A model generated the notes under the pieces. The model was not told the DNA's origin. It ran no database searches and worked only from the letters and a program-made list of their open reading frames with translations. A program made the translations under genes and the position numbers. Shown piece after piece: positions 1 through 9,510 of a stretch of 64,000 bases of DNA. Position 1 is the stretch's first letter. Each line of letters opens with the position of its first letter. The stretch covers positions 1,247,501 to 1,311,500 of the forward strand of contig NZ_JAVQLW010000001.1 of the NCBI RefSeq assembly GCF_031822435.1. Direction: 5' to 3'. This DNA is from Paracoccus sp. MBLB3053 (lineage in GTDB: Bacteria; Pseudomonadota; Alphaproteobacteria; Rhodobacterales; Rhodobacteraceae).

Positions 1-309
1 GATGCCGGGCGGTTCATGGGCACCTATGTCGGGCAGGGGGTCTATGCCGACGATCCGTTCCACATCCTCGACCAGGACGGTGTCGGCGAACTGGTTGCAA
101 TCGGGACGGAACGCGCGCGCGCCCAGTCTCCGGGCATCACCATTTCGGTCTGCGGCGAGCATGGCGGCAACCCTGAATCGATCGCCTTCTGCTTGCGCGC
201 CGGTGTCAATTACGTGTCATGTTCGCCCTTCCGCGTGCCCGTCGCGCGGTTGGCTGCGGCACAGGAATCGATCCTGATGCAGCGCGATGCGGCTGAAAAT
301 CCGTCCTAG
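1..309 (+). CDS. ppdK: Pyruvate, phosphate dikinase, C-terminal end (partial)
   Basis: The gene is cut by the left edge and only about 102 C-terminal residues are present, ending in TAG. Seen: the segment GEHGGNPESIAFCLRAGVNY followed by VSCSPFRVPVARLAAAQ, which matches the end of the PEP/pyruvate-binding domain of PPDK, including the catalytic cysteine region (residue C of AFC and SCSPFR). Known: PPDK interconverts pyruvate, ATP and phosphate with PEP, AMP and pyrophosphate in the cytoplasm. The family runs to about 880-890 residues, so most of the gene lies outside the window. A PEP synthase or other PEP-utilising enzyme is less likely because the SCSPFRVP motif is typical of PPDK. Confidence 0.9.
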   Translation, partial: DAGRFMGTYVGQGVYADDPFHILDQDGVGELVAIGTERARAQSPGITISVCGEHGGNPESIAFCLRAGVNYVSCSPFRVPVARLAAAQESILMQRDAAENPS

Positions 310-544
310 GCCGTGACCACAGAGTCACCAGTTCTGGCCGAATCCTGCCCGTTGGCGTTTTTTGGGTCGGCGGGTTTCCGCTGGAATCAGGGCACTTAGA
401 CGGATTCGCTGCATACAAGAGGATTATGGGCTGGATAGCCGCCGCTCGATTCGGGTCATTAACGATCAGCGAACGGGCCCGAAGCGGCCTATCAGATCAA
501 CCCCGTCCGGACAGTGAGCCGGGTTCCTTTGTAACAGGACCAAC

Positions 545-1057
545 ATGTCGACACCTTTGTCATGGCTGGCGCGCGTTTCCCTGTGTGTAGCTATTGCGCT
601 TTCCTCCGTCGTTGCTGTTCCGGCCAATGCCGAAACCCAACCTCGTGAAAACACCAAGACCGGTTCCTCCAAGGTGAGCAGCACCGATCTTCAATGCCTC
701 TCCGAAGCTCTCTACTTCGAGGCCCGTGGCGAGGGCTCGCAGGGCCAGCGTGCCGTTGCCGAGGTCATTCTCAACCGCGTGGATCACCCAAAGTTCCCGA
801 AAACCGTCTGCGGCGTCGTGAACCAGAAGGGCCAGTTCACCTATCGCAAGACCCGCATCCGCGAGCAGGGCGCCTTCGTCCGGGCGCAAAAGATTGCCAC
901 GACCGCGCTTCAGGGCGGGCCGCGCAACCTGACCAAAGGTGCCACCTATTTCCACACCCGTGCCGTGCGCCCGTCCTGGTCGCGCCGGTTCGAACGCACC
1001 GCGCATATTGGCAGCCACTACTTCTACCGCTCGGATCGGCGGCTGGCCGCCAACTGA
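545..1057 (+). CDS. Secreted cell wall hydrolase (SleB/Hydrolase_2 type)
   Basis: 170 residues. An N-terminal signal peptide (about residues 1-29, hydrophobic core CVAIALSSVVAVPANA) implies export to the periplasm. The mature part has the Hydrolase_2 (SleB-like) signature: LSEALYFEARGEG with the conserved glutamate, AEVILNRVDHPKFP, CGVVNQKGQFTY and GATYFHT. Known: this family cleaves peptidoglycan (amidase or transglycosylase activity in SleB and CwlJ relatives). Inferred role: cell wall remodelling. The start is ATG after a CAGGA ribosome site about 8 bases upstream. The gene stands alone between ppdK and folB and is followed by a clear terminator. Confidence 0.85.
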   Translation: MSTPLSWLARVSLCVAIALSSVVAVPANAETQPRENTKTGSSKVSSTDLQCLSEALYFEARGEGSQGQRAVAEVILNRVDHPKFPKTVCGVVNQKGQFTYRKTRIREQGAFVRAQKIATTALQGGPRNLTKGATYFHTRAVRPSWSRRFERTAHIGSHYFYRSDRRLAAN

Positions 1058-1087
1058 TCGCCTGACGCAGTTTTGCCCGATCTGTTA

Positions 1088-1117
1088 CGGCCCCGTCCCT
1101 TGCGGCGGGGCCGTTTT
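1088..1117 (+). terminator. Rho-independent terminator after the cell wall hydrolase
   Basis: Perfect 8-bp stem CGGCCCCG (1088-1095) with CGGGGCCG (1106-1113), a 10-base loop and then TTTT. It lies 30 bases after the hydrolase stop and 18 bases before the chosen folB start. Confidence 0.8.
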
Positions 1118-1135
1118 CCTGAGAAATGCTTCGGC

Positions 1136-1918
1136 ATGAACAGTCCCGATCGCATTCACCTGCGCGACTACGTCGTTTCGGCGGAAATCGGCGCCTTCCA
1201 GACCGAGCGGGGACACGCCCAGCGTCTGCGTTTCAATGTCGACGTCGAATTGGCTACGCTGGTCGTCGGTGCAGATGACGAAGTGGACAGCATTCTCAGT
1301 TATGACGTGCTGACGGGGGCCGTGGCCGCAGGTTTGGCTGATCGTCGTTACGATCTGCTTGAGACGCTGGCCGAGAAGATCGCCGCGCAGGTTCTGGTGC
1401 ATCCCCGGGCTGCGCGCGTAACGGTGACGGTCGAAAAGCTTGACCGGATCCCTGGCGCCCTGGGAGTTACCCTGACCCGCAACCGGGCACTGGTCGCTGC
1501 CGAAGAGATCTCCGCGCCGATCCGTGTCATCTTCCACGGCGCTCCGGTGAACTTGCCTGACATGGCCGCCGTTCTCGTGCCGGACGATCCGTGCCTGCCC
1601 TTGCCAGAAGGCGGAAATGAACGCGAAATCGCCTTGCTCGCGCTTGATCAGGCGGCGTGGGCTCTAGCCGGGCGGCTGGGTCTGACCGTCGCCGACAGCC
1701 GGACCGAACTTGACTGGGCGGCGACCGAGGGACGGGCGGTGGTCTGGGCGCCTGCCCGAATGGTCCGCGATATCGCGACTGTGGCCGCATGTTCGACCGA
1801 CCTGGCCTTCTGGCTTGCCGACCGCCTTCATGCCGAACGGTTGGAATGGTCGCTGGCCGACGGGGTGGCTCTGCCTCAGGCACCGCAAGGGTTCACCATT
1901 CCCACGGACCGGCATTGA
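1136..1918 (+). CDS. folB: Dihydroneopterin aldolase with C-terminal extension
   Basis: 260 residues from the ATG at 1136; the open frame extends 21 codons further up but into the terminator hairpin, so the later start is preferred. Residues 1-115 form a FolB domain (RIHLRDYVVSAEIGAFQTER, SYDVLTGAV, LLETLAEKIA, VTVEKLDRIPGALGVT). Known reaction: 7,8-dihydroneopterin to 6-hydroxymethyl-7,8-dihydropterin in folate synthesis. Residues 120-260 form a second region without a motif I recognise, roughly doubling the usual 120-residue length. folP follows after 67 bases, so this is a folate operon. No strong ribosome site is visible; initiation may be weak. Confidence 0.85.
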   Translation: MNSPDRIHLRDYVVSAEIGAFQTERGHAQRLRFNVDVELATLVVGADDEVDSILSYDVLTGAVAAGLADRRYDLLETLAEKIAAQVLVHPRAARVTVTVEKLDRIPGALGVTLTRNRALVAAEEISAPIRVIFHGAPVNLPDMAAVLVPDDPCLPLPEGGNEREIALLALDQAAWALAGRLGLTVADSRTELDWAATEGRAVVWAPARMVRDIATVAACSTDLAFWLADRLHAERLEWSLADGVALPQAPQGFTIPTDRH

Positions 1919-1985
1919 TCCTTTCCTTGCGCGGGGCGCGCGTGCCGCGGCTCCCTGCACCGCCTGAAACGAGAAGTCGACGACC

Positions 1986-2960
1986 ATGTCCCAAGCCTAT
2001 TACCGACCGATTCCCGTCGAGCATGGGCGCTGGCAACTCGCCGGCGGCTGGATAGGCTTTTCGCACTGCGAGTTGCTGCGTCGAGGAGAGCCGCCCATTG
2101 TGGTGGATAAGATCCCGAGCGATCTGCTGGCCCGCCTGACCGCCCCGCGCTGCAAGGTGCTGGGGATGTCAATGGAGCGGCCTCGGATCATGGGAATCGT
2201 GAACGCGACGCCGGACAGCTTTTCGGACGGAGGAAGTTATCATCCTGTCGAGCAGGCCCGGAAACTGGTCGCGCAGGGTGCGGAAATCCTTGATATCGGC
2301 GGCGAATCGACCCGGCCCGGATCACGGGAGGTGCCATCGCAAGAAGAAATCGCCCGCATTGCGCCCGTGGTTTCGGCGGCCCGGCACCTCGCCCCGATCT
2401 CGGTCGATACGCGCAAGGCCCCCGTGGCGTTGGCGGCCATCCAGGCTGGCGCCGGGCTGGTCAACGACGTTTCGGGTCTTGATTTCGATCCGGACATGGC
2501 GGGGGTCGTCGCACGAGCGGGCGTGCCGGTCTGCATCATGCATGCACAGGGCGTTCCAGAGACGATGCAGGACGATCCGAGCTATGGTGATGTGCTGCTC
2601 GACGTCTACGACGCCCTGGCCGAGCGGGTTGCGCGGGCCGAACAGGCGGGAATCCCCCGGGACATGATCGTCGTCGATCCCGGCATTGGTTTTGGCAAGA
2701 CCGAGGCGCATAATCTTGCCATCCTGCGGCGAATTTCGCTGTTTCATGGTTTGGGTTGCGTCGTGCTGCTGGGAGTTTCGCGCAAGCGGTTCATCGGCAG
2801 TATCGCCGGGGCGGAACGTGCGGCCGATCGGGTGGCCGGGACGTTGGCCGTGACGCTGGCCGGGGTCGCGCAGGGCATACAGATCCACCGCGTTCATGAC
2901 GTGGAAGAAACAAGGCAGGGCTTCGCCCTTTGGCGGGCCGTGACCGGGGAGGGTGAATGA
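1986..2960 (+). CDS. folP: Dihydropteroate synthase
   Basis: 324 residues. Residues 1-60 are an N-terminal extension not found in the E. coli enzyme. The DHPS barrel then starts at [15 protein letters not shown] and continues with [58 protein letters not shown] and a final [11 protein letters not shown]. These hold the pterin-binding Asp/Asn/Lys and the phosphate-binding Arg-His pair. Known reaction: 6-hydroxymethyl-dihydropterin pyrophosphate plus p-aminobenzoate to dihydropteroate; sulfonamide target. It overlaps glmM by 4 bases (ATGA), indicating translational coupling. Confidence 0.95.
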   Translation: MSQAYYRPIPVEHGRWQLAGGWIGFSHCELLRRGEPPIVVDKIPSDLLARLTAPRCKVLGMSMERPRIMGIVNATPDSFSDGGSYHPVEQARKLVAQGAEILDIGGESTRPGSREVPSQEEIARIAPVVSAARHLAPISVDTRKAPVALAAIQAGAGLVNDVSGLDFDPDMAGVVARAGVPVCIMHAQGVPETMQDDPSYGDVLLDVYDALAERVARAEQAGIPRDMIVVDPGIGFGKTEAHNLAILRRISLFHGLGCVVLLGVSRKRFIGSIAGAERAADRVAGTLAVTLAGVAQGIQIHRVHDVEETRQGFALWRAVTGEGE

Positions 2961-4300
2961 GCAGGAAACTTTTCGGAACGGATGGCGTCCGGGGGCGAGC
3001 GAACACGCATCCGATGACCGCCGAGATGGCGCTGCGCCTGGGCGCGGCCGCCGGACGGTATTTCCGCCGCAACGGGCAGGACAGGCACCGTGTGGTGATC
3101 GGCAAGGATACCCGCCTGTCGGGCTATATGCTGGAAAATGCGCTGACGGCGGGACTGACCTCGACGGGCATGAATGTCTTGCTGCTGGGGCCGGTCCCGA
3201 CCCCTGCAGTGGGCTATCTCACGCGTTCGATGCGGGCCGATGTGGGCATCATGATTTCGGCCAGTCACAACCCGGCCGTCGATAACGGCATCAAGTTCTT
3301 CGGTCCCGACGGGTTCAAGTTGTCCGACGAAGCAGAGGCCGAGATCGAGGCGATCGTCGCGGGCGAAATCGTTCCCGCGCAGCCACAGAATATCGGACGC
3401 GCCAAGCGCATCGACGATGGCCGAGGCCGCTATGTCGAATATGCCAAGACCACTTTTCCGGTGGGTCACCGGCTTGATGGGCTCAAGGTCGTGGTCGATT
3501 GCGCAAATGGCGCTGCCTATCGCGCGGCCCCCGATGTCTTGTGGGAACTGGGGGCCGAGGTGATTGCCCTTGGGGTTTCACCCAATGGCAACAACATCAA
3601 CGACGGCGTAGGCTCGACTCATCCCGAGGCCTGCGCGCGCGCGGTTCTGGAACATGGCGCGGATATGGGGATCAGCCTCGATGGTGACGCCGACCGGGTG
3701 ATGATCGTCGATGAAAAGGGACAGGTTGCCGATGGTGACCAGATCATGGCGCTCTTGGCTGGCCGTTGGGCCGAGCAGGGGCGGCTGCGGGGCGGCGCCC
3801 TGGTCGCCACTGTCATGTCGAACCTTGGGCTGGAGCGTTTCCTTCAAGGACGCGGCTTGCGGCTCGAACGGACCGCCGTGGGCGATCGCTATGTCGTCGA
3901 GCGCATGCGCGGTGCGGGCTTCAACCTTGGCGGCGAACAGTCGGGCCATATCGTGATGACCGATTACGCGACGACGGGCGACGGGCTGATCGCGGGGCTG
4001 CAATTCCTTGCAGCGCTGTCGGACAGTGGTCGCAAGGCATCCGAACTTGTCGCGCAGTTCGAGCCCGTGCCCCAGTTGCTGAAGAACGTGCGCTATCAGG
4101 CGGGGGCCGATCCCTTGTCCACCGCAGAGGTCAAGGCCGAGATCGCCCGTGCCGAGGCGCGGTTGAACGGATCGGGACGGGTGCTCATACGCAAATCGGG
4201 AACCGAGCCGCTGATCCGCGTCATGGCCGAAGCCGAGGACGAAACGGTCCTGCGCGAAGTGGTCGAAGGGATTGTCGCGGCGGTGGAACGCGCGGCCTAA
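2957..4300 (+). CDS. glmM: Phosphoglucosamine mutase
   Basis: 447 residues, normal length. Start motif [13 protein letters not shown]. The phosphoserine loop is [20 protein letters not shown], the metal-binding loop is [14 protein letters not shown], the sugar-binding loop is GGEQSGHIV, and the phosphate-binding loop is [13 protein letters not shown]. Known reaction: glucosamine-6-phosphate to glucosamine-1-phosphate, feeding UDP-GlcNAc for peptidoglycan and lipopolysaccharide. It is coupled to folP by a 4-base overlap, a common bacterial arrangement. Its end overlaps the end of the opposite-strand monooxygenase by 4 bases. Confidence 0.96.
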   Translation: MSRKLFGTDGVRGRANTHPMTAEMALRLGAAAGRYFRRNGQDRHRVVIGKDTRLSGYMLENALTAGLTSTGMNVLLLGPVPTPAVGYLTRSMRADVGIMISASHNPAVDNGIKFFGPDGFKLSDEAEAEIEAIVAGEIVPAQPQNIGRAKRIDDGRGRYVEYAKTTFPVGHRLDGLKVVVDCANGAAYRAAPDVLWELGAEVIALGVSPNGNNINDGVGSTHPEACARAVLEHGADMGISLDGDADRVMIVDEKGQVADGDQIMALLAGRWAEQGRLRGGALVATVMSNLGLERFLQGRGLRLERTAVGDRYVVERMRGAGFNLGGEQSGHIVMTDYATTGDGLIAGLQFLAALSDSGRKASELVAQFEPVPQLLKNVRYQAGADPLSTAEVKAEIARAEARLNGSGRVLIRKSGTEPLIRVMAEAEDETVLREVVEGIVAAVERAA

Positions 4301-5439
4301 GCTGCCGTGGTCGGGTCATAGTCGTAGATCCAGGCAAAGCGCTCGATCAGGTGACCGGGCGCCAGCCGGGACAGGACACGCAATCCACCATGTGCCACAG
4401 CTCGTGCCGGGCCGCGAAGATGGTAATTCCGCGCATTGCCATTCGCGGCCTGCACGATGCGCCGGCAACGAGGACGACGCAGGTTCTCGAAATGTGCGAG
4501 GGCTGTGGTCAGATCGGGCTGGCTTTCAAGGCAGGCTGCCAGCACCCAGGCATCCTCGATTGCCATGACCGCACCCTGTGCCATGAAGGGCAAGGTCGGA
4601 TGGGCGGCATCCCCGATCAGGACCACGGCGGGTCCCGTCCCGTCGGCACGATACCAGTGCTCTGCGACGGGGTGGCGGAACAATCCCCATAGTCCGACCT
4701 CCTCGACGCGGGAAAGCCAGTCAGGGACCGGCCCCCCGAAGCGCGAGAAATTGGACCGAAGCTCGTTCGGATCGCCGGGATGCGACCAGCCTTCGTCATG
4801 CCAATCGGGTCGCTCCATCACGGCGACAATGTTGCGCATTCCGCCTGCAAGCCGGTAGCTGACGACATGTCGCCCAGGCCCCATGAAGATCTGGGCCGCG
4901 TGATCCGAGGGGCTTTCGTCACGGATCAGGGTTCGCCAAGCGGTCTGACCCGTGAAAAACGGCGCCTCGAATCCGTTCAGAAGCGGACGTATGCGGCTTT
5001 TGACGCCGTCGGCACCGACGACCAGATCGCTATCTTCAGGAATTTCGCGGATGTCGTGGCCCAGCTCGATCTTCACGCCCGCCTCGCGCGCGCTGGTTTC
5101 CAGCATTTCGACGAGACGCGCGCGATGGACCAGCCGGAAGCGATCGTTCGGGCGGAAGCGCGCGAGGTCGAGCCCGGCAACCAGGCCGCCACCCATGTCC
5201 CGCAACTCGACCCGTTCCGAGGGAAGGCTGATTGCCTCGAACCGCGACCAGAGACCAAGCGCCTCGATGACGCGTGCGGCATTGGGGGAAATCTGAAGAC
5301 CCGCGCCGACTTCGCGCAGCGCGCCGGCACGCTCGAGCACCCGAACCTGGGCACCACGATGCGCCAGGGCGCAGGCGGCTGTCAGGCCTGCGACGCCTGC
5401 GCCGACAATGGTGACGGAAAGCGTCATCGGACGGGGCAT
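4297..5439 (-). CDS. FAD-dependent monooxygenase (salicylate hydroxylase-like)
   Basis: 380 residues. An N-terminal Rossmann motif [18 protein letters not shown], then [16 protein letters not shown], the mid-region [12 protein letters not shown] (DG motif) and [19 protein letters not shown] (GD motif) define the group A flavin monooxygenases (PF01494). Known: these use NAD(P)H and O2 to hydroxylate aromatic substrates. The FMAQGA sequence favours the salicylate hydroxylase/3-hydroxybenzoate-6-hydroxylase branch over UbiH, but the substrate cannot be fixed from the sequence. No aromatic catabolism genes are nearby. An alternative start four codons in (MTLSV) is equally possible. Confidence 0.8.
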   Translation of the reverse strand: MPRPMTLSVTIVGAGVAGLTAACALAHRGAQVRVLERAGALREVGAGLQISPNAARVIEALGLWSRFEAISLPSERVELRDMGGGLVAGLDLARFRPNDRFRLVHRARLVEMLETSAREAGVKIELGHDIREIPEDSDLVVGADGVKSRIRPLLNGFEAPFFTGQTAWRTLIRDESPSDHAAQIFMGPGRHVVSYRLAGGMRNIVAVMERPDWHDEGWSHPGDPNELRSNFSRFGGPVPDWLSRVEEVGLWGLFRHPVAEHWYRADGTGPAVVLIGDAAHPTLPFMAQGAVMAIEDAWVLAACLESQPDLTTALAHFENLRRPRCRRIVQAANGNARNYHLRGPARAVAHGGLRVLSRLAPGHLIERFAWIYDYDPTTAA

Positions 5440-5515
5440 GCAAGATCACCCGGACATTAAAAAAACCGCCTATCGGCGGCAAGGTGCACCGCCGACAAAA
5501 AGGGGTGCCTATCGA

Positions 5516-5938
5516 TCAGTCGTCGCGGTAAACGCGTTCCTTGCGCTCGTGCTTTTCTTGCGCTTCCAGCGTCATGGTGGCGGTGGGTCGCGCGTCGAGC
5601 CGCTTGAGACTGATGGGTTCGCCGGTCATTTCGCAGTAACCATACTCACCGGTCTCGATCCGTCGCAGGGCCGCGTCGATCTTGTTGACGAGCTTTCGTT
5701 GACGATCGCGGGTCCGCAATTCGAGAGAACGATCCGTTTCCTCCGAGGCGCGGTCTGCGAGATCGGGCACATTGCGCGCACTGTTCTGCAGGCCTTCGAG
5801 CGTTTCGGCTGACTGATCCAGGAGTTCTTGCTTCCAGGCGATCAGCTTGCGGCGAAAATACTCGAGCTGCCGTTCGTTCATGAAAGGTTCGTCTTCGGCG
5901 GGGCGATAGTCTTCGGGCAGGAAAGTTTGGGCTTTCAT
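5516..5938 (-). CDS. dksA: DksA-family RNA polymerase-binding protein, cysteine-poor type
   Basis: 140 residues. The start is set by a strong CGGAGG ribosome site just before ATG at 5938; the frame remains open 60 codons further up but without support. Coiled coil residues 20-95, with tip motif DLADRA (D59, D62, A64), which in E. coli DksA contacts the polymerase secondary channel. In the zinc finger only C102 remains: the other three cysteines are T or A (YCEMTGEP, then MTLEAQEK). Known: R. sphaeroides DksA is also cysteine-poor and works with ppGpp. Inferred role: stringent-response transcription control. Divergent from the moxR gene. Confidence 0.9.
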   Translation of the reverse strand: MKAQTFLPEDYRPAEDEPFMNERQLEYFRRKLIAWKQELLDQSAETLEGLQNSARNVPDLADRASEETDRSLELRTRDRQRKLVNKIDAALRRIETGEYGYCEMTGEPISLKRLDARPTATMTLEAQEKHERKERVYRDD

Positions 5939-6099
5939 AGTTCCTCCGGGAGCCGGGCGCCTGTATGCCAGCTCCTTGCGGCCCGCATAAAGTATGGTGC
6001 GCGACTTGTCACTAGCCCTTTCCGGCATGTTTCTCGGCTGCGCTTGCGCAGCCACAACATGCTGCGTAGTCTCGCGCAGGTTGCGCAAAGGACAGGCGG

Positions 6100-6939
6100 A
6101 TGCAGTTTTCCTCGACAAAATCTTATGTTGCTCCGCCCGATCTGACGGTCGCCGTGAACGCCGCGATCACGCTTGAACGCCCGCTTCTGGTCAAGGGAGA
6201 GCCGGGGACGGGCAAGACTGAGCTTGCCCGGCAGGTGGCGCAAAGCCTTGACCTGCCGATCATCGAATGGAACGTGAAATCCACGACCCGCGCGCAGCAG
6301 GGGCTTTATGAATATGATGCCGTCTCGCGTCTGCGCGACAGCCAGTTGGGCGATGCGCGGGTTCATGACATCGCGAACTATATCCGCAAGGGCAAGCTTT
6401 GGCAGGCATTCGAGGCTGAGGCCAAGGTCGTGCTGCTGATCGACGAGATCGACAAGGCCGATATCGAGTTTCCGAACGACCTGCTTCAGGAACTGGACCG
6501 GATGGAGTTTCATGTCTACGAGACGGGCGAGGCAATTCGCGCGCGCCAGCGTCCGATCGTCATCATCACTTCGAACAATGAAAAGGAGCTGCCGGACGCC
6601 TTTCTGCGCCGCTGCTTTTTCCACTATATCCGCTTCCCTGACGAGGGCACGCTGAAGCGGATCGTCGAAGTTCATTTCCCCAACCTGAAGCCCCGTCTTC
6701 TGGACGAGGCGCTGACGCAGTTTCTGGAGCTGCGCGATGTGCAGGGGTTGAAGAAGAAGCCTTCGACCAGCGAGTTGCTGGATTGGCTGAAGCTGATCCT
6801 CGCCGAAGATCTGGCACCAGAGGATCTGCGCCGCCCAGCCGGAGAAATGCTGCCCAAGCTGCACGGTGCGCTCTTGAAGAACGAACAGGACGTGGCCTTG
6901 TTCGAACGCCTTGCATTCATGGCGCGGCGGCAGCGATGA
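6100..6939 (+). CDS. MoxR-type AAA+ ATPase
   Basis: 279 residues. Walker A GEPGTGKTE (about residues 34-42), Walker B VVLLIDEIDKAD, sensor 1 IITSNNEKELPDAFLRRCFFHYI with the arginine finger. The motif order fits the MoxR group (AAA_5). Known: MoxR ATPases act as chaperones that mature metal enzymes or von Willebrand-domain partners. No VWA gene is adjacent here, so the partner is unknown; in relatives a CoxE-like VWA gene often sits nearby. The stop overlaps the acetyltransferase start (ATGA at 6936-6939), so both are probably one transcript. Confidence 0.85.
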   Translation: MQFSSTKSYVAPPDLTVAVNAAITLERPLLVKGEPGTGKTELARQVAQSLDLPIIEWNVKSTTRAQQGLYEYDAVSRLRDSQLGDARVHDIANYIRKGKLWQAFEAEAKVVLLIDEIDKADIEFPNDLLQELDRMEFHVYETGEAIRARQRPIVIITSNNEKELPDAFLRRCFFHYIRFPDEGTLKRIVEVHFPNLKPRLLDEALTQFLELRDVQGLKKKPSTSELLDWLKLILAEDLAPEDLRRPAGEMLPKLHGALLKNEQDVALFERLAFMARRQR

Positions 6940-7376
6940 TCCGGGCCGTGCGCGCGACCGATCGTGCCGAGTGGGAACTGCTGTATCAGGGATATCAGGC
7001 TTTCTACGGCTTTCCCGACAGGTCCGAAGCCTTCTACGACAAGGCGTTCACCCGATTGATGAGGGATGATCCTCGGGATTTCCGCGGGATCGTTGCCGAG
7101 CAGCATGGCAAGCTGTTGGGGCTCGTTCATTTCGTCTTTCACCCGAACCTCTGGCGCGATGAGGGCGTCTGCTATCTGCAGGATCTGTTCACGAGCCCGG
7201 AGTCGCGAGGCAAGGGGATCGGCCGGGCACTTATCGAGGCAGTCTATGCCGAAGCCGACGAGGCCGGAGTTCCCGCCGTCTATTGGCTGACGGCCGAGGA
7301 CAATTACGCAGGTCGGATGCTTTACGACCGGGTGGCGGTAAAATCGCCCTTCATTCGCTACAATCGCAAGTCCTGA
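6936..7376 (+). CDS. GNAT family N-acetyltransferase
   Basis: 146 residues from the ATG at 6936, which overlaps the moxR stop by 4 bases. GNAT fold signs: IRAVRATDRAEWELLYQGYQ at the N-terminus, LVHFVFHPNLW (beta 4), YLQDLFTSPESRGKGIGRAL (the acetyl-CoA-binding R-G-K-G-I-G loop, motif A), and AVYWLTAEDNYAGRMLYDRV (motif B). Known: transfers acetyl from acetyl-CoA to an amine; the substrate cannot be told from the sequence. An inverted repeat that can terminate in both directions follows. Confidence 0.85.
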   Translation: MIRAVRATDRAEWELLYQGYQAFYGFPDRSEAFYDKAFTRLMRDDPRDFRGIVAEQHGKLLGLVHFVFHPNLWRDEGVCYLQDLFTSPESRGKGIGRALIEAVYAEADEAGVPAVYWLTAEDNYAGRMLYDRVAVKSPFIRYNRKS

Positions 7377-7380
7377 ATGA

Positions 7381-7425
7381 GAAAACGGCCCCTGAAGGGG
7401 GCCGCCAAGGGTTCTTGCCGTTTTC
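7381..7425. terminator. Bidirectional terminator between acetyltransferase and lytic transglycosylase
   Basis: Outer arms GAAAACGGC (7381-7389) and GCCGTTTTC (7417-7425) pair perfectly; an alternative inner hairpin GGCCCC (7387-7392)/GGGGCC (7398-7403) is also possible. A-rich on the left and T-rich on the right, so it can end transcripts arriving from either side. It lies between two convergent genes. Confidence 0.7.
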
Positions 7426-7428
7426 CTT

Positions 7429-7923
7429 TTATCGTAGGCCCGTCTCTTCCAGCAGGCCCTTGCGCTTGGCTTCATAGTAGTAGCCACGCGAATACCATTT
7501 CACGGCAGCGTCCTGATTTCCGTCCGCCACCAGATATGCGCCGCGAAGATACTTGACGCCATACTTGAGATTGGTTTCCGCATCGAGCAGCCCGTTGGCC
7601 GAGCCGCCATAACCCATCCCGCGCGCGGTCGCGGGCAGGATCTGCATCAGGCCGTAATAGGGACCATTGCGCGCGCCCGGGCGGTGATGCGACTCGCGGA
7701 TGATGACGCGATGGACCAGTTCGGGTGGAACCTGATACTCGGCCGAATACTTATTGATGAGACGGCGCAGTTCCGGGGTCTCATTGACATGAAGGCCGAT
7801 CGTGTCGGCGGCCGAGGCGCGGGGCTCGACCAGATAACGGCGGTCGGGATCAACCCGGTTATCGCCGCATGCGCTCAGCGCAAGAACGCCACCCAGCGCC
7901 AGCATACCGATCAGGGATTTCAT
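7429..7923 (-). CDS. Lytic transglycosylase lipoprotein (SLT domain)
   Basis: 164 residues from the ATG at 7923; an upstream extension of the frame is ignored because residues 1-19 then form a clear lipoprotein signal (hydrophobic stretch then LSAC, lipidated C19). The SLT domain has the catalytic glutamate at E77 (IIRESHHRPGARNGPYYGLM) and continues MQILPATARGMGY and TNLKYGVKYLRGAY. Known: cleaves the MurNAc-GlcNAc bond of peptidoglycan with formation of an anhydro end. Probably anchored in the outer membrane. The tail after the domain is short. Confidence 0.88.
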   Translation of the reverse strand: MKSLIGMLALGGVLALSACGDNRVDPDRRYLVEPRASAADTIGLHVNETPELRRLINKYSAEYQVPPELVHRVIIRESHHRPGARNGPYYGLMQILPATARGMGYGGSANGLLDAETNLKYGVKYLRGAYLVADGNQDAAVKWYSRGYYYEAKRKGLLEETGLR

Positions 7924-8027
7924 GACTGCCCTCGAATTATCGTTGTCGAAGACTGTAGCCCCGGCTGTCCGACACGAGAAATCATAAGATAAGGGTCGTT
8001 CCATGGAGAACGGCCCTTCGGCGGAAT

Positions 8028-8049
8028 CTCGCCGCCGTTTGGCGGCGAG
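8028..8049 (-). terminator. Stem-loop downstream of lpdA
   Basis: Perfect 9-bp stem CTCGCCGCC (8028-8036)/GGCGGCGAG (8041-8049) with a GTTT loop, 20 bases beyond the lpdA stop. No T-run follows on the minus strand, so it may be a transcript-end stabiliser rather than a simple terminator. Confidence 0.45.
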
Positions 8050-8068
8050 TCCGGTGGTATTTTGCCGA

Positions 8069-9463
8069 TCAGACGTGAATTGCGCCGCCGCCACAGGCAA
8101 GCGCGGCCTCGCGCACCGCTTCCGAGCAGGTCGGGTGGGCGTGGCAGGTCAGCGCGATGTCCTGGGCCGAGGCGCCGAATTCCATCGCGACGCAAACTTC
8201 GTGGATCATCTCACCGGCATTCGGGCCGATGATGTGGCAGCCCAGCACGCGGTCGGTTTCCGCGTCGACGACCATCTTGACGAAGCCTTCGGCCTGGAAC
8301 AGGGCTTTGGCGCGGGCATTACCCATGAAGGGGAACTTGCCGACCTTGACCTTGCGGCCAGATTCCTTGGCGGTCTCTTCCGTCAGGCCGACCGAGGCAA
8401 CTTCGGGGGTGGTGTAGATCACGCCCGGGATGACCGCGTAGTTCACGTGGCCATGCTTGCCGGCGATGACTTCGGCAACCGCCATGCCCTCGTCCTCGGC
8501 CTTGTGGGCGAGCATCGGGCCCGGAACGGCGTCGCCGATCGCGTAGATGCCCTTGACCGAGGTCTGCCAATGGTCGTCGACCTTCACCATTCCGCGCTCG
8601 TTCAGCTCAACGCCGACCTTGTCGAGGCCAAGGCCCGCAACATAGGGACGCCGGCCCGTGGCGACGAGCACGGTTTCGGCCTCGATCACGTGCTCGCTGT
8701 CGTCCTTGCGCAGCTTATAGGCGACTTTCGCGGCTCCGTCTTCGACGGTGGTGCCCGAAACGGCGGCGCCAAGGACGAATTTAAGGCCCTGCTTGGTCAG
8801 GATCTTCTGGAACTGCTTCTGAACCTCGCCGTCCATGCCGGGCGTGATCGCGTCTAGGAATTCGACGACCGTGACTTCGGCGCCGAGGCGGGCATAAACC
8901 GAGCCGAGTTCAAGGCCAATGACGCCGGCGCCGATCACGACCATGCTTTTCGGGATCTTCGGCAGGGCCAGAGCGCCGGTCGAATCGACGACGACACCGG
9001 CTTCGTTGTCGACCTCGACACCCTTGAGGCTGGACGGCTCGGAACCCGAGGCGATGACGATGTTCTTCGTCTCATAGGTGGTGTCACCGACCTTGACCTT
9101 GCCCGCGGCCTCGATCTCGGCCCAGCCCTTGATCCAGTCGATCTTGTTTTTCTTGAACAGGAACTCGATGCCCTTGGTATTGCCCCCGACCGTTTCGGTC
9201 TTGTAGCCCTGCATCTTGGCCCAATCGACTTCGACATGGGCGCCCATCAGGCCCATCTTTTCGAAGTTCTCGTGAGTTTCGTGCAGCATGTGGCTTGCGT
9301 GCAGAAGGGCCTTGGACGGGATGCAACCCACGTTGAGGCAGGTGCCGCCGAGGGTTTCGCGGCCCTCGACGCAGGCGACCTTCAGGCCCAGCTGGGCGGC
9401 GCGGATCGCGCAGACATAGCCGCCGGGGCCGGCGCCGATCACGATCAGGTCATAGGTGGACAT
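8069..9463 (-). CDS. lpdA: Dihydrolipoyl dehydrogenase (E3)
   Basis: 464 residues. FAD-binding [20 protein letters not shown], redox-active disulfide [16 protein letters not shown] (two cysteines five apart), NAD-binding [20 protein letters not shown], and the C-terminal dimer/catalytic [12 protein letters not shown]. Known reaction: reoxidises dihydrolipoamide to lipoamide with NAD+ for 2-oxo acid dehydrogenase complexes. Last gene of the leftward sucA-odhB run, so it most likely serves the 2-oxoglutarate dehydrogenase complex. A strong AAGGAGA ribosome site precedes the ATG. Confidence 0.97.
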   Translation of the reverse strand: MSTYDLIVIGAGPGGYVCAIRAAQLGLKVACVEGRETLGGTCLNVGCIPSKALLHASHMLHETHENFEKMGLMGAHVEVDWAKMQGYKTETVGGNTKGIEFLFKKNKIDWIKGWAEIEAAGKVKVGDTTYETKNIVIASGSEPSSLKGVEVDNEAGVVVDSTGALALPKIPKSMVVIGAGVIGLELGSVYARLGAEVTVVEFLDAITPGMDGEVQKQFQKILTKQGLKFVLGAAVSGTTVEDGAAKVAYKLRKDDSEHVIEAETVLVATGRRPYVAGLGLDKVGVELNERGMVKVDDHWQTSVKGIYAIGDAVPGPMLAHKAEDEGMAVAEVIAGKHGHVNYAVIPGVIYTTPEVASVGLTEETAKESGRKVKVGKFPFMGNARAKALFQAEGFVKMVVDAETDRVLGCHIIGPNAGEMIHEVCVAMEFGASAQDIALTCHAHPTCSEAVREAALACGGGAIHV

Positions 9464-9510
9464 TGAGGTCTCCTTGCATCAGCCGGCGCGACTGTCCTGC
9501 GCCGGTTCGT

